Below, in pieces: positions 1-9,143 of a stretch of DNA of 64,000 nt. How positions within the stretch are numbered: the stretch's first letter is position 1; the number at the start of each line of letters is the position of its first letter. The notes beneath the pieces are model-generated. The model did not search any database, was not told the origin of the DNA, and saw nothing but the letters and a program-made list of their open reading frames with translations. Position numbers and translations under genes: made by a program. Origin of the DNA: Roseiarcus sp963753135 (GTDB lineage Bacteria; Pseudomonadota; Alphaproteobacteria; Rhizobiales; Beijerinckiaceae); NCBI GenBank assembly GCA_963753135.1, contig CAVWBA010000021.1, positions 53,982 to 117,981 on the forward strand, given 5' to 3'.

Positions 1-835
1 CGTAGACGCGCAGCATGAGCCCGTTCTCGTTGCCCGGCGCCACCTGGCTCGCCCAGATCGCGCCGCGCGCGCCATTGGCGTAGCGCAACATGATCTGCGC
101 ATTGTCGTCGAGCTTGCGCCCGGCGCCGAACGACGTGAGGTCGGCCGCGAGCTCGGCGAGCTCGAGCCCAGTCACGTAGTCGGCAAGGTTATAGGCATGC
201 GTGCCGATGTCGCCGAGCGACCCGCCCGCGCCGGAGCGTTTCGGATCGACGCGCCATTCGGCCTGCTTGTTGCCGGTGGTCTCGGTCGCGCCCGTCAGCC
301 AGTCCTGCGGATATTCGGCGTGAACGAGGCGGATCTCGCCGAGTTCGCCGGCGCGGACCATCTCGCGCATGCGGCGGACCAGCGGATAGCCGGTGTAATT
401 GTGGGTCAGCGCGAATACGAGGCCCGACTTCTCGACCGCATCGCGCATCTTTTTCGCTTCCGTTAGGCTCACCGTCAGCGGCTTGTCGCAGATGACATGG
501 ACGCCGGCCTTGAGGAACGCATAGGTCGGCCCGGCGTGGACGTTATTCGGCGTGACGATGGCGACCGCCTCGATCCCGTCGGCCCGCTTGGCCTCGGCCT
601 TCGCCATGCTCGCGTAGTCGTCGTAGATGCGGTCGGCGGTGAGACCGAGCGCCTGGCCCGAGCGCCGCGACTTCTCCGGCGTCGACGACAAGGCGCCGGC
701 GACGAGCTCGTAGTGATCGTCGATGCGCGACGCGATGCGGTGAACCGCGCCGATAAAGGCCCCTTCGCCGCCGCCGACCATACCAAGTCTGATCCTGCCG
801 CCCTTGTTGGCGTCGCTGCGTCCCTCGATGGCCAT
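1..835 (-). CDS. Gfo/Idh/MocA family oxidoreductase, 3' end beyond the window
   Basis: An open frame enters from the left edge and begins at an ATG at 835, preceded by an AGGGAGGAAG ribosome binding site. The N-terminus reads IRLGMVGGGEGAFIGAVHRI, a Rossmann dinucleotide-binding loop. Further on come AIVTPNNVHA and VICDKPLTVSLTEA; the CDKPL segment is the conserved EKP-type motif of this family, carrying the active-site lysine. GSLGDIGTHAYNLADYV holds the usual GGxxxDxGxH pattern. These enzymes are cytosolic NAD(P)-dependent dehydrogenases acting on sugars, inositols or related cyclic polyols. About 278 residues are visible of a usual 350-390. The substrate cannot be told, and neither neighbour on the right is co-oriented with it. 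Confidence 0.88.
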   Translation of the reverse strand, partial: MAIEGRSDANKGGRIRLGMVGGGEGAFIGAVHRIASRIDDHYELVAGALSSTPEKSRRSGQALGLTADRIYDDYASMAKAEAKRADGIEAVAIVTPNNVHAGPTYAFLKAGVHVICDKPLTVSLTEAKKMRDAVEKSGLVFALTHNYTGYPLVRRMREMVRAGELGEIRLVHAEYPQDWLTGATETTGNKQAEWRVDPKRSGAGGSLGDIGTHAYNLADYVTGLELAELAADLTSFGAGRKLDDNAQIMLRYANGARGAIWASQVAPGNENGLMLRVY

Positions 836-922
836 TTCTCGCGTCTTCCTCCCTGGCGCGAGCCATGAAGCTCGCGCTCAATTTGCTTTCGAATTGGCTT
901 TGCCGTCTCGGCGCCGGCGCCG

Positions 923-1036
923 TCAGTCGAAACCGGAGAGCGCGTCGCGGCCGATCACGTCGCAGCCGAAGCGCCAGAGGTCGCTGTCGGGCGGGGGAGT
1001 CAGATAAAGCGCGTAGCGGAAGTCGTTTGCGGACAT
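923..1036 (-). pseudogene. N-terminal remnant of a DUF1045 protein
   Basis: A 37-codon frame starts MSANDFRYALYLTPPPDSD and ends VIGRDALSGFD before a TGA. RYA-Y-TPPP followed by W..G.D..GRDA.SG is the N-terminal signature of DUF1045 proteins (2H phosphoesterase fold, usually about 230 residues and often near phosphonate genes). Only the first seventh remains and nothing recognisable follows downstream, so I read it as a truncated relic. The roughly 350 bases between it and the diguanylate cyclase start at 1388 hold nothing I can recognise. Confidence 0.55.
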
Positions 1037-1387
1037 GGCCAACCCCGAGGATATGCTCGCACAGTCCCGACGCCTCGGGCAATGGCCCTTCCCTTTGAGC
1101 TTGAGCCCGATTTGGCGGACGAGCGATTGGGCCTCCGGCGCGCTTACAGAACAGTAACCGGACGGTTGTAAACATATCCGGTCCGAATGAGTTGGACCTG
1201 TCCGCCGCGTCGTCGCGCTGAAGCGCGATCCGCGCCCGCCATGATGGCCGCCTAAGCACGTCCATCAGGGGTCGGCCAGAATGCGTCATGCAGCACATAG
1301 ATCTACCCATTGGGCGGGTTCGCCATCGCTCGCGAGGCCCTCGCCCCGCCATTTGAGCCCTCTCACCTCAATGACATCGGCACGATC

Positions 1388-2488
1388 ATGAGCGTCATAA
1401 GGTTCATCCGGTCGCAAGCCCGTGCGGCTTACGCTCTCCTCGCGGTCTTCCTGGGCGTAGCTGCGCTGGCCGCGGTCAGCTCCTTTGTTCCCGACCGAGC
1501 GCTCAGCGCGTTGCGGTCTTTGATCCCGGCCGACACTCCGTTCTTCCAGCTTCTGCTGCTCGGCTGGATCGGCGTTGGCCTCGGCCGTCTGACGATCAAG
1601 GCGCCGCCGATCGCAGCCGAGATCGACGCTCCGGCCGCAAAGCCGCGACGAGACACGGCCGAAAGGGACGAAAAGGTCGACGCTGTGCTCCGCCACGTCG
1701 CAAAGGTGCTGCAGGCCCATGTGACCGACAGCAAAAGCTTTTCCGAGCGGCTCGATGGCCACAACGAACGGCTGTCGCGGCATGAATCCGTGGGCCCAAT
1801 CAAGGAAATCGTGCTGGCCCTCATCGAGGACAATCGCGACATGCGCGATAGGCTCGACAATGTGAGGAACCAGCTCGAAGAGTCGCGCCTCCAGGTCGTG
1901 CAGCTGCAAACACATCTGGAACGCGCGGAGGAGGCAGGGCTGCGCGACGTCGTGACCGCGATCGGCAATCGCCGCTTCTTCGACGCTTGCTTCATCGAGG
2001 AGGTGGAGAAGGCGCAAAGGCTTGGCGACCACATTTGTCTCGCGCTCGCCGACATCGACAAGTTCAAACATGTCAACGACCGTTTCGGCCATCTGGTCGG
2101 CGACCGCCTGTTGCGGCTGTTCGCCAACATCCTGGTGCAGAACGTGCGCGGACAAGACAAGGTCGCGCGTTTCGGCGGCGAGGAGTTCGCGCTGATCTTC
2201 CCTGGCGCGCGGCTCGGTGAGGCGGTGACCGCGGCCGAACGGATCCGAGTCGTTCTCGAGTCCAAGCAATGGACCATTGAGCCGAGCGGCGAGCGGGTCG
2301 GCAAGGTGACCGCGTCGTTCGGGGTGGCGAAGCTGAGGGCGGACGAGTCCCCCAACGACCTCTTGCGGCGCGCCGATGAGCGCCTCTACGAGGCCAAGGT
2401 CCAGGGCAGAAACCGTGTCGTGGCCGACGATCCAAATGACGAAACCTCCCGACCGTCGCCTCGCGACAGACGCGCCGCGGCGGGCTGA
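1388..2488 (+). CDS. membrane-anchored GGDEF diguanylate cyclase
   Basis: Two hydrophobic segments near the N-terminus (AYALLAVFLGVAALAAV and FFQLLLLGWIGVGLG, roughly residues 17-33 and 55-70) are followed by a helical linker with likely coiled coil to about residue 195. The C-terminal GGDEF domain carries the catalytic signature as RFGGEEF at about residues 261-266. An RxxD product-inhibition site (RGQD) lies five residues upstream, so the enzyme should be active and feedback-controlled by c-di-GMP. DIDKFKHVNDRFGH is the substrate-binding region. I chose the ATG at 1388 rather than 1310 because it places the first membrane helix at the start. c-di-GMP often controls exopolysaccharide production, which may connect it to the later clusters; that link is inference. 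Confidence 0.88.
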   Translation: MSVIRFIRSQARAAYALLAVFLGVAALAAVSSFVPDRALSALRSLIPADTPFFQLLLLGWIGVGLGRLTIKAPPIAAEIDAPAAKPRRDTAERDEKVDAVLRHVAKVLQAHVTDSKSFSERLDGHNERLSRHESVGPIKEIVLALIEDNRDMRDRLDNVRNQLEESRLQVVQLQTHLERAEEAGLRDVVTAIGNRRFFDACFIEEVEKAQRLGDHICLALADIDKFKHVNDRFGHLVGDRLLRLFANILVQNVRGQDKVARFGGEEFALIFPGARLGEAVTAAERIRVVLESKQWTIEPSGERVGKVTASFGVAKLRADESPNDLLRRADERLYEAKVQGRNRVVADDPNDETSRPSPRDRRAAAG

Positions 2489-2510
2489 CCGGCCTCGAGA
2501 TCGCGCGACA

Positions 2511-2960
2511 ATGTCCGGCCTCCCCAACGATGCGTTTCAGCGCGCCCTCGACGAGGCCGGCCGGAAGGATGACGCGGCGAACGAGAACAGCGCGGGCCCG
2601 ACGGGCGCGCCCCGCGTGCGCGGCGTCGCCTTTGGCGCCCCGCCCGGCGCCGGCGGCAAGGCGCGCTTCGGCCTGGCCTTGGACTGGATGGACGAACCCG
2701 TGAGACCGCCCCCCCCGCCCCAACCTCCGCCGCGTCCGCGACCCGAGCGTTCCGGCGATACGCCCTCCGAGATCGCGACGGAGCTCGGCCTTGGCGCGGC
2801 GCTGACGCTTGACCAGCTCACGTCCCGCTGGCGCGATTTCGTCTGGCGCAATCATCCCGACCGCCAGCCCGCCGACGCGCGCGCCCAAGCCAACGCCCGA
2901 GTGGCGATCGCCAACACGCTCTACGACCGAGCCCGGCGCAAGCTCGCCAACGCGCGCTAG
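2511..2960 (+). CDS. small J-domain (DnaJ-like) protein
   Basis: The protein has 149 residues. It begins MSGLPNDAFQRALDEAGRK, runs through a proline-rich low-complexity middle (PPPPPQPPPRPRPER), and ends in a J-type helix pair: LTLDQLTSRWRDFVWRNHPD then ANARVAIANTLYDRARRK. The HPD tripeptide between helices is what J-proteins use to stimulate the ATPase of a DnaK-type chaperone. There is no zinc finger and no C-terminal substrate domain, so it is a type III J-protein. It begins 22 bases after the cyclase stop and could be co-transcribed with it. An upstream in-frame ATG at 2376 would overlap the cyclase gene and is unlikely. Confidence 0.75.
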   Translation: MSGLPNDAFQRALDEAGRKDDAANENSAGPTGAPRVRGVAFGAPPGAGGKARFGLALDWMDEPVRPPPPPQPPPRPRPERSGDTPSEIATELGLGAALTLDQLTSRWRDFVWRNHPDRQPADARAQANARVAIANTLYDRARRKLANAR

Positions 2961-3221
2961 CGGGCGCCCGCCCATGCGGCCGAATAAGCGCCCTTAAACG
3001 TTATTAGATGCCAGTAGGCGTTAGTAAATTTACTAGCGTTTACTTTTCCGAATTGGGACTTTTCAAGGTCGTGTCCCAGTTGATGGTGTAGCTCGGACGG
3101 AGCAAGCCGCTCGCGAAGCGCGCTCTCCATAGCGTCGTAGCGAGCGAGCGGCTTGCGGGGGCCATCGGCGGGTCTCCGGTAGGTTCGGGTTGCGAATCTC
3201 AAACGCAACCGAGGAACCCCG

Positions 3222-3957
3222 ATGACCGACGAGATGATGAACCTTCGCGCGATTGTGGAGAAGGCCCCCGACGCCGACATTTTGCGCGACATGATCGCCT
3301 TCGCCGCCGAGCGGCTGATGGAGATGGAGGTTGGCGCGAGGACCGGCGTTGGCTTTGGCGAGCGATCCCCTGATCGGCTCGTCCAACGCAACGGCTATCG
3401 CGATCGAGACTGGGAGACGCGCGCCGGCACGGTCGAGATCCGCATCCCCAAGCTGCGCAAGGGCTCATACTTTCCGAGCTTTCTCGAGCCGCGCCGAATG
3501 GCCGAGAAGGCGCTGACCGCCGTGATCCAGGAAGCCTATATCCACGGCGTCTCGACCCGCTCGGTCGACGATCTGGTTCGCGCCATGGGCGGAACCGGGG
3601 TGTCGAAGAGCCAAGTATCGCGCCTGTGCGAGGAGATCGACGCACGGGTAAAGGCTTTTCCTCGACCGGCCGCTCAAGGGCGACTGGCCCTATGTCTGGG
3701 TCGACGCGACCTATGTGAGGGTGCGCCGCAATCACCGCATTGTTTCGGTCGCAGTCATCGTGGCCGTCGGGGTCAATGCGGACGGCCGGCGCGAAGTGCT
3801 CGGCATCGGCATTGGCCCCTCCGAGGCCGAGACTTTCTGGACTGAGTTCCTTCGCAACCCTCACACGCGACGCCCCCTCCCTCACCAACGCCCTCCCAGC
3901 CTGACCCCCACCCCCTTGGGAGTTACTAAAAAAGCGCGAAATAGAAACGCTCAGTAA
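3222..3957 (+). pseudogene. IS256-family transposase, frameshifted and truncated
   Basis: The frame opening at 3222 (MTDEMMNLRAIVEKAPDADI) reads through GYRDRDWETRAGTVEIRIPK and STRSVDDLVRAMGG.GVSKSQVSRLCEEID, the standard N-terminal half of IS256/Mutator transposases. At about 3661 an extra C shifts the frame. The continuation GDWPYVWVDATYVRVR, carrying the first catalytic Asp, is read in the +1 frame through SEAETFWTEFLR. After about 3855 the similarity stops (FLR would normally run into LTRRGL) and the frame terminates at 3957. The second half with the remaining catalytic residues is missing, so the element cannot transpose by itself. Confidence 0.85.
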
Positions 3958-4299
3958 GAGCATCGTATTCCGCTCATGTCTTCATCTTGCCATAGATAGG
4001 TACATCCCCTACGGCGACCTTCATGTGGTTGGAAGCTTGCTCGATCCAGAGGCCAAAAACAGTGTTTCGAGGCTTCGGGTCGAAACTGCCCCCGACGTTC
4101 TTCGAGCCAGCAACTTCGGCTTCGGGCGGGAAGCGCCGCTACCGTGCGCGCCTCGGAAAGGACCGGAGTCCGCGCCCAACCGGTCATTCACTGCGAGCGC
4201 GAAACGGCAAACCTCCGCCACCCTTGTCATTTTCCCTCGTCCGATATCCCGAAGGAGGCAGCGCAAAAAATTCAGTTGACCCGCTTAGTAGTTGGTGCC

Positions 4300-4426
4300 T
4301 TACTAAACACCAAATCGTGCCGGCCGACGAGTCGCCTCATGGGGCAAAGCCGAGGATGTTGATTGGTTTCGTTTTGCTCCGGACCTCGTGAAGGTTCCGG
4401 AATCGCGGCTAACTCGTGTTTAGTAA
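4300..4426. repeat. 11-bp perfect inverted repeat upstream of the importer operon
   Basis: TTACTAAACAC at 4300-4310 is the exact reverse complement of GTGTTTAGTAA at 4416-4426. The right arm ends 39 bases before the binding-protein start codon. The arms could be a pair of operator half-sites, or the ends of a small mobile element of about 127 bp. The remainder of 3958-4465 contains no recognisable gene. Confidence 0.5.
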
Positions 4427-4465
4427 CGGCCGGCAACGCCCGGCCAAAAATCGGAGGAGCGAACA

Positions 4466-5813
4466 ATGAGGATGAGAAGGACGACTCTATCTCTGACATG
4501 CGCTGCAAGCATGCTGGCGCTGACTCTCGGGGCGGCGTCATCCGCGCGGGCTGAAGGCAAGTCGCTAACGATGTGCTGGGCGGCGTGGGACCCGGCCAAC
4601 GCGCTGGTGGAGCTCGACAAGGACTTCACCAAAGAGACCGGCATTGAGATGAAACACGAGTTCGTCCCGTGGACGAGCTACGCAGACCACTTCATCAACC
4701 TTCTCAACTCCCGCAGCAGCGAATGCGACCTGATCATCGGCGACAGCCAATGGATCGGCGGCGCGGCGGAGAACAAGTGGTACATCAAGCTCAACGACTT
4801 CTTCGACAAGAACAAGATCTCGATGGACACGTTCTTGCCCGCGACCGTCGTCGGATATGCGGAATGGCCCAAGAACACGCCGAACTACTGGGGTCTGCCT
4901 GCGATGGCCGACGCGGTCGGCTGGACTTACCGCAAGGACTGGTTCGCCAAGCCAGAGCTACGCGCCGAATTCAAGGCGAAGTACAATCGCGAACTCGAGC
5001 CGCCCAAGACGTGGGACGAGCTCATTGAAGTTTCGAAATTCTTCACAGGCAAAGAGATCGACGGCAAGAAAGTCTACGGGTCGTATATTTTCACCGAGCG
5101 AGGCTCGGAAGGCATCACGATGGGCGTCACCAACGCGATGTACAATTACGGCTTCGACTACATGGACCCCGACAAGCCCTACCACATGACGGGCGTCGTG
5201 AACTCCACGGGCGCCGCCAAGGGCATGGACGTCTACAAGGAGCTATTTGACTGCTGCCAGCCGGCGGGCCTGACGAACGCGTACATGCAGGAAGGACTTG
5301 ACGCCTTCAAGTCCGGCCAAGTCGCCATGCAAATGAACTGGTATGCGTTCTTCCCAGGGCTCGCCAAGGATCCGAATGTCGGCGGGGACAAGATCGGCTT
5401 CTTCAAGAACCCAGCCGGTCCGGCCGGTCAGTTCACCCAGCTCGGCGGTCAGGGCCTTTCGGTCGTCGCCGCTTCGAAGAACGTCGACGATGCGTTGCTC
5501 TACGTGAAGTGGTTCGCGCAACCGGCGATTCAGCAGAAGTGGACGGACTTGGGCGGCGCGTCGGCCTCGAAGGCCGTGCTCGAACTCGGACGCCTACAAG
5601 AAGAGCGCACCCTACGCGCCCTCGTTCGTTGAGTCGATGGGAATCGTGAAGGACTTCTGGGCAGAGCCGCTTTATGTCCCGCTTCTACTCGACATGCAGA
5701 ATCGGGTCCATGATTACGTTGTCGCGAATAAGGGCACGTCCCAAGAGGCGCTCGACGCGCTGGTCAAGGACTGGAAGAAGGTCTTCAAGCAGGAAGGCAA
5801 GGATCCCTCGTAA
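4466..5813 (+). CDS. ABC importer substrate-binding protein (family 1), one frameshift
   Basis: The ATG follows a strong GGAGGAG site. The first 30 residues form a Sec signal peptide (RRTTLSLTCAASMLALTL... cut near SARA-EG), so the product is periplasmic. The body (CWAAWDPANALVELDKDFTK, PWTSYADHFINLL, DLIIGDSQWIGG, YWGLPAMADAVGWTYRKDWF) is a family 1 solute-binding protein of the sugar/polyol group. An extra G at about 5582 breaks the frame after SASKAVL. The correct continuation NSDAYKKSAPYAPSFVESMG, ending KQEGKDPS at 5813, is read in the next frame. Without the correction the product ends at 5632 with a foreign 12-residue tail. The downstream kinase genes suggest a C3 polyol or ketose ligand such as dihydroxyacetone or glycerol, but the sequence alone does not prove it. 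Confidence 0.82.
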
Positions 5814-5911
5814 TCGGGCTCACGGCGCCCCGTCGTCGGGCGAAAGTCCATCTCTCCCTCGGCGCCGCCTACAGGCCCGAGGGAGCTCCGACGATTGAGC
5901 GAGCGGACGGA

Positions 5912-6871
5912 ATGAACGGAACGAACGCCACTCAGACGCTGATCGAGCGCGCCGCCATGCGGACCGCCGCGCCCGTCGCCCCACGCCTACGCGGCATGTC
6001 GGACCGCGCAATCGCCTGGCTCTTCATCCTGCCGACAATGGCGCTCTTGCTCGCGATCAACATCTTTCCGCTGATCTGGGCGATCCGGCTCTCGTTCACC
6101 GGATTCATGGCCAATCTGCCGAACCCCGCCCGGTTTCTTGGCTTGGACAATTATGTAGACATCCTGACCGACGAGGATGTCTGGACGAACTTCCAGATCA
6201 CCGCGCATTTCGTGTTTTGGACGATCGCGCTGCAGGTGGTTATCGGCCTCGGTCTTGCGTTGCTCATCAACCACAAATTCCGCGGTCACAGCTTCTGGAC
6301 GACCGTCATCCTGCTGCCGATGATGCTGTCGCCCGCAGTGGTCGGCAATTTCTGGACCCTGCTGTTCCAGCCGCAGATTGGGCCGTTCAACTACTTGATC
6401 GGATTCTTGACCGGCGTCGCGCCGAGTTCGTTCACGATGATTGGGAGCGTCAACCTGGCGCCGTGGACAATCGTGCTGGTCAATACCTGGATGTGGGCTC
6501 CGTATGTCATGTTGATCTGCCTGGCGGGTCTTCGCTCCATTCCCGACTACATCTACGAAGCTGCAGAGATCGACCGCGCCTCTACCTTGCGTCAATTCTG
6601 GTCGATCACGCTGCCGATGGTCCTGCCTTTCCTCATGCTTGCCGTGCTGTTCCAGGCAATCCAGTCGTTCGAAATGTTCGACATGGTTAACCTTTTGACC
6701 TCGGGCGGCCCAGGCTCGACCACCGAGCTTGTCTCAATCACGCTCAAACGGGCCGCGTTCGAAAAGTGGGAGACCGGTTATGCGTCGGCGCTCGCCGTGA
6801 TCCTGTTCGTAACGATATTCGGCGCTGCGAACGTCTATGTGAGGGCGCTCAACTGGGTGAAGCAGCAATGA
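5912..6871 (+). CDS. ABC importer permease 1 (MalF type)
   Basis: A 319-residue inner-membrane protein with six predicted membrane segments, starting with AIAWLFILPTMALLLAINIFPL. The cytoplasmic EAA loop that docks on the ATPase is visible as EAAEIDRASTLRQFWSITLP at about residues 215-235. IQSFEMFDMVNLLTSGGPG is the conserved segment found in MalF-like CUT1 permeases. The start at 5912 gives a 28-residue cytoplasmic N-terminus; a later ATG at 5957 is also possible. It overlaps permease 2 by 4 bases (ATGA), pointing to coupled translation. Confidence 0.92.
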   Translation: MNGTNATQTLIERAAMRTAAPVAPRLRGMSDRAIAWLFILPTMALLLAINIFPLIWAIRLSFTGFMANLPNPARFLGLDNYVDILTDEDVWTNFQITAHFVFWTIALQVVIGLGLALLINHKFRGHSFWTTVILLPMMLSPAVVGNFWTLLFQPQIGPFNYLIGFLTGVAPSSFTMIGSVNLAPWTIVLVNTWMWAPYVMLICLAGLRSIPDYIYEAAEIDRASTLRQFWSITLPMVLPFLMLAVLFQAIQSFEMFDMVNLLTSGGPGSTTELVSITLKRAAFEKWETGYASALAVILFVTIFGAANVYVRALNWVKQQ

Positions 6872-7821
6872 GCGTCGTTCCGTCGCAGCGCCCATTCTCC
6901 GAGTCGTCGCCGCTTGTCCGTTGGCTCTCCGGCGCCATCGTCATCTTTTACGCCATTCTCACGATCCTACCTTTGGCGTGGATTGGGGCGACGGCCTTCA
7001 AGTCACAGGAGGACGCGATCGCCTATCCTCCGAAGGTGTTCTTCACACCGACGCTTGAGGGCTTTGTCGATCTATTCACAGTACAAACGCACCAGTCGCA
7101 CGAGTTCATTTCCAAGCTCCCTCCGCCTGCGACATGGTACGAGAAGATCGCCCGCGACCGCGACATGGTGATCGCCGGTCCATCGCGTGTCGTCGAGCGC
7201 TTCCTAAACTCGCTGATCATCGGCTTCGGCTCAACGATCCTCGCGACTTTCCTCGGTACGCTGGCCGCCTATGCCTTCTCACGATTTCGCGTGCCTCTGG
7301 CCGACGACCTGCTTTTTTTCATCCTGTCGACGCGTATGATGCCGCCGATCGCGGTCGCGGTCCCGATTTACATGATGTACCGCTGGCTTGGGCTCTACGA
7401 TACGCGAATAGGCATGATCCTGCTCTACACGGCGGTGAACGTGTCGCTTGCGGTCTGGCTGCTCAAGGGTTTCATCGACGAGATCCCGCGCGAGTACGAA
7501 GAGGCGGCCCTGGTCGATGGCTACACGCGGCTGCAGGCCTTTCGCAAGGTGGTGCTGCCGCAGGCCGTGACCGGCATCGCCGCGACGTCGATTTTCTGCC
7601 TGATTTTCTCCTGGAACGAATATGCCTTCAATCTCCTGCTGACGAGTTCGGACGCGCAAACGATGCCGCCCTTCATCCCGTTCATCATCGGCGAGGGAGG
7701 GCAGAACTGGCCGGCTGTCGCCGCCGGGACGACGTTGTTTCTGTTGCCGATCGTCATTTTCACGATCGCTCTGAGGAAACACCTGTTGCGTGGGATAACA
7801 TTCGGAGCGGTGCGCAAATGA
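6868..7821 (+). CDS. ABC importer permease 2 (MalG type)
   Basis: A 317-residue protein beginning MSVVPSQRPFSES. The first helix is GAIVIFYAILTILPLAWIG, and the core runs through LNSLIIGFGSTILATFLGTL and FFILSTRMMPPIAVAVPIYM. The EAA loop EYEEAALVDGYTRLQAFRKV lies at about residues 210-230. RMMPP and FIDEIPREYEEAA are standard MalG-type features. It pairs with permease 1 to form the membrane channel. The periplasmic loop between helices 1 and 2 (about residues 45-110) is longer than in MalG. Its stop overlaps the next start (ATGA at 7818). Confidence 0.92.
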   Translation: MSVVPSQRPFSESSPLVRWLSGAIVIFYAILTILPLAWIGATAFKSQEDAIAYPPKVFFTPTLEGFVDLFTVQTHQSHEFISKLPPPATWYEKIARDRDMVIAGPSRVVERFLNSLIIGFGSTILATFLGTLAAYAFSRFRVPLADDLLFFILSTRMMPPIAVAVPIYMMYRWLGLYDTRIGMILLYTAVNVSLAVWLLKGFIDEIPREYEEAALVDGYTRLQAFRKVVLPQAVTGIAATSIFCLIFSWNEYAFNLLLTSSDAQTMPPFIPFIIGEGGQNWPAVAAGTTLFLLPIVIFTIALRKHLLRGITFGAVRK

Positions 7822-8021
7822 CCGGGCGGTCCGACACGAAGCTCATGCGATGGACGCGCTGGTTTAAGCGCGGACCTTGGGAGAACGGGGCAATGACCCT
7901 GATCGGCCTCGGGATTCTGATGCTGACGCAGCCGTTTCTCCTCGATCTCTACACCTACTCATTCGTCACGATCCTTGCCGGCGCGCTCGCGTTCGTCGTC
8001 GTCAGCCACTTTCCGCAGTGA
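7818..8021 (+). CDS. 67-residue two-helix membrane protein in the importer operon
   Basis: This short frame starts within the ATGA overlap with permease 2 and ends 9 bases before the first ATPase. After a basic N-terminus (KLMRWTRWFKRG) it holds two hydrophobic stretches, MTLIGLGILMLTQPFLLDLY and SFVTILAGALAFVVVSHF. Comparable small membrane proteins sit at this place in some rhizobial glycerol and polyol ABC operons. Its role is unknown; an accessory or stabilising subunit of the importer is the simplest guess. The tight translational coupling on both sides argues that it is a real gene. Confidence 0.7.
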   Translation: MTGRSDTKLMRWTRWFKRGPWENGAMTLIGLGILMLTQPFLLDLYTYSFVTILAGALAFVVVSHFPQ

Positions 8022-8030
8022 GGTCTTGTC

Positions 8031-9143
8031 ATGGCCGAGATTCGCGTCGAGCGGTTGCATAAGGCTTTTCACGACTTCGTCGCCGTTAAAGATTCGAGCT
8101 TCGTGATCGAAGATCGCTCCTTCTTCGTCATGTTGGGTCCCTCGGGATGCGGCAAGACGACAACCCTGCGGATGATCGCCGGCCTTGAACTGCCGACGGA
8201 CGGGCGGATCTTTCTCGACGGCAAAGATGTGACCTTCAAGCGCGCTTCCGAGCGCGACATCGCCTTCGTCTTCCAGCTCTTCGCGCTTTACCCGCACATG
8301 AACGTCCGGCGAAACATCGCCTTTCCGCTTGTCTCGATGGGCATGAAGCGGGCCGACGTCAGGGCGCGGGTCGAGGAGGCCGCTCGCATCCTGCGCATTA
8401 CCGAACTGCTCGACCGTCCGGTGTCAGGCCTGTCCGGCGGCGATCGTCAGCGCGTCGCGCTCGGGCGCGCCATCGTGCGCCGCCCCATGGCATTCATGAT
8501 GGACGAGCCGCTCGGCGCGCTCGATTCGGAGTTGCGCGACATCATGTGCGGCGAACTGCGCGGGTTGCACGACCGGCTGAAAGCAACGACCGTTTATGTG
8601 ACACACGACCAGACTGAGGCGATGTCGCTCGGCGACAGGATCGCGGTGATGAGCCATGGCATGATCGAACAATTGGGCACGCCGCGCCAGATCTATGATC
8701 GGCCAGCCTCCATTTTTGTGGCCGACTTCATCGGCTCGCCGCCGATGAACCTGCTGACGTTCAACGACTCGCTGGAGCCAGGCCGGGCAAATGTTCGCGT
8801 CGGCCAAGCCGAGATCAACGTTCCGGCCCCGCGCGAGGCGATGGCGGCGCGCGACCTCGTCTTGGGAGTTCGCCCCGAACACGTCCGCCTGAACGATGGC
8901 GCTGGGCTGCGTGGCGAAGTTTTTGGGACGGAATACCTCGGCACCACTCAGATCGTCACCATCACGACCGCGCACGGTGTGGTCAAAGCGCGACTCGCCT
9001 CGACTGTCAAAGTGTCCATCGGCGATCCCGTTGGGCTCGCATTTCGCCCTGACCGCATCTCGCTGTTCGACGCCGCTTCCGGTCACGCCATTCGCACGGC
9101 GCTCCACGACCACGCTCCAGCTATGGAGCACGCCCATGTCTGA
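8031..9143 (+). CDS. ABC importer ATPase 1 with an LSGGD signature
   Basis: A 370-residue CUT1-type ATPase. Walker A is GPSGCGKTTT at about residue 37, the Q-loop is FVFQLFALYPHM, Walker B is FMMDEPLGALD, and the switch histidine is in VYVTHDQTEAMSLGDR. The ABC signature reads LSGGD rather than LSGGQ. A C-terminal regulatory OB-like domain follows (LGVRPEHVRLNDGAG). The two ATPase genes of this operon probably form a heterodimer. It overlaps ATPase 2 by 8 bases. Confidence 0.92.
   Translation: MAEIRVERLHKAFHDFVAVKDSSFVIEDRSFFVMLGPSGCGKTTTLRMIAGLELPTDGRIFLDGKDVTFKRASERDIAFVFQLFALYPHMNVRRNIAFPLVSMGMKRADVRARVEEAARILRITELLDRPVSGLSGGDRQRVALGRAIVRRPMAFMMDEPLGALDSELRDIMCGELRGLHDRLKATTVYVTHDQTEAMSLGDRIAVMSHGMIEQLGTPRQIYDRPASIFVADFIGSPPMNLLTFNDSLEPGRANVRVGQAEINVPAPREAMAARDLVLGVRPEHVRLNDGAGLRGEVFGTEYLGTTQIVTITTAHGVVKARLASTVKVSIGDPVGLAFRPDRISLFDAASGHAIRTALHDHAPAMEHAHV

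Noticed and set aside
1286..2527. 413-codon open frame on the minus strand
   Set aside because: It lies antisense to the diguanylate cyclase, whose GGDEF and I-site motifs are unmistakable; it is an artefact of high GC.
3222..3957. Functional IS256 element
   Set aside because: Frameshift at about 3661 and loss of the catalytic C-terminal half.
4322..4422. Small plus-strand frame reading WGKAEDVDWFRFAPDLVKV before the binding protein
   Set aside because: Has no start with a ribosome site and no family I can name; it lies inside the inverted repeat pair and may be chance.
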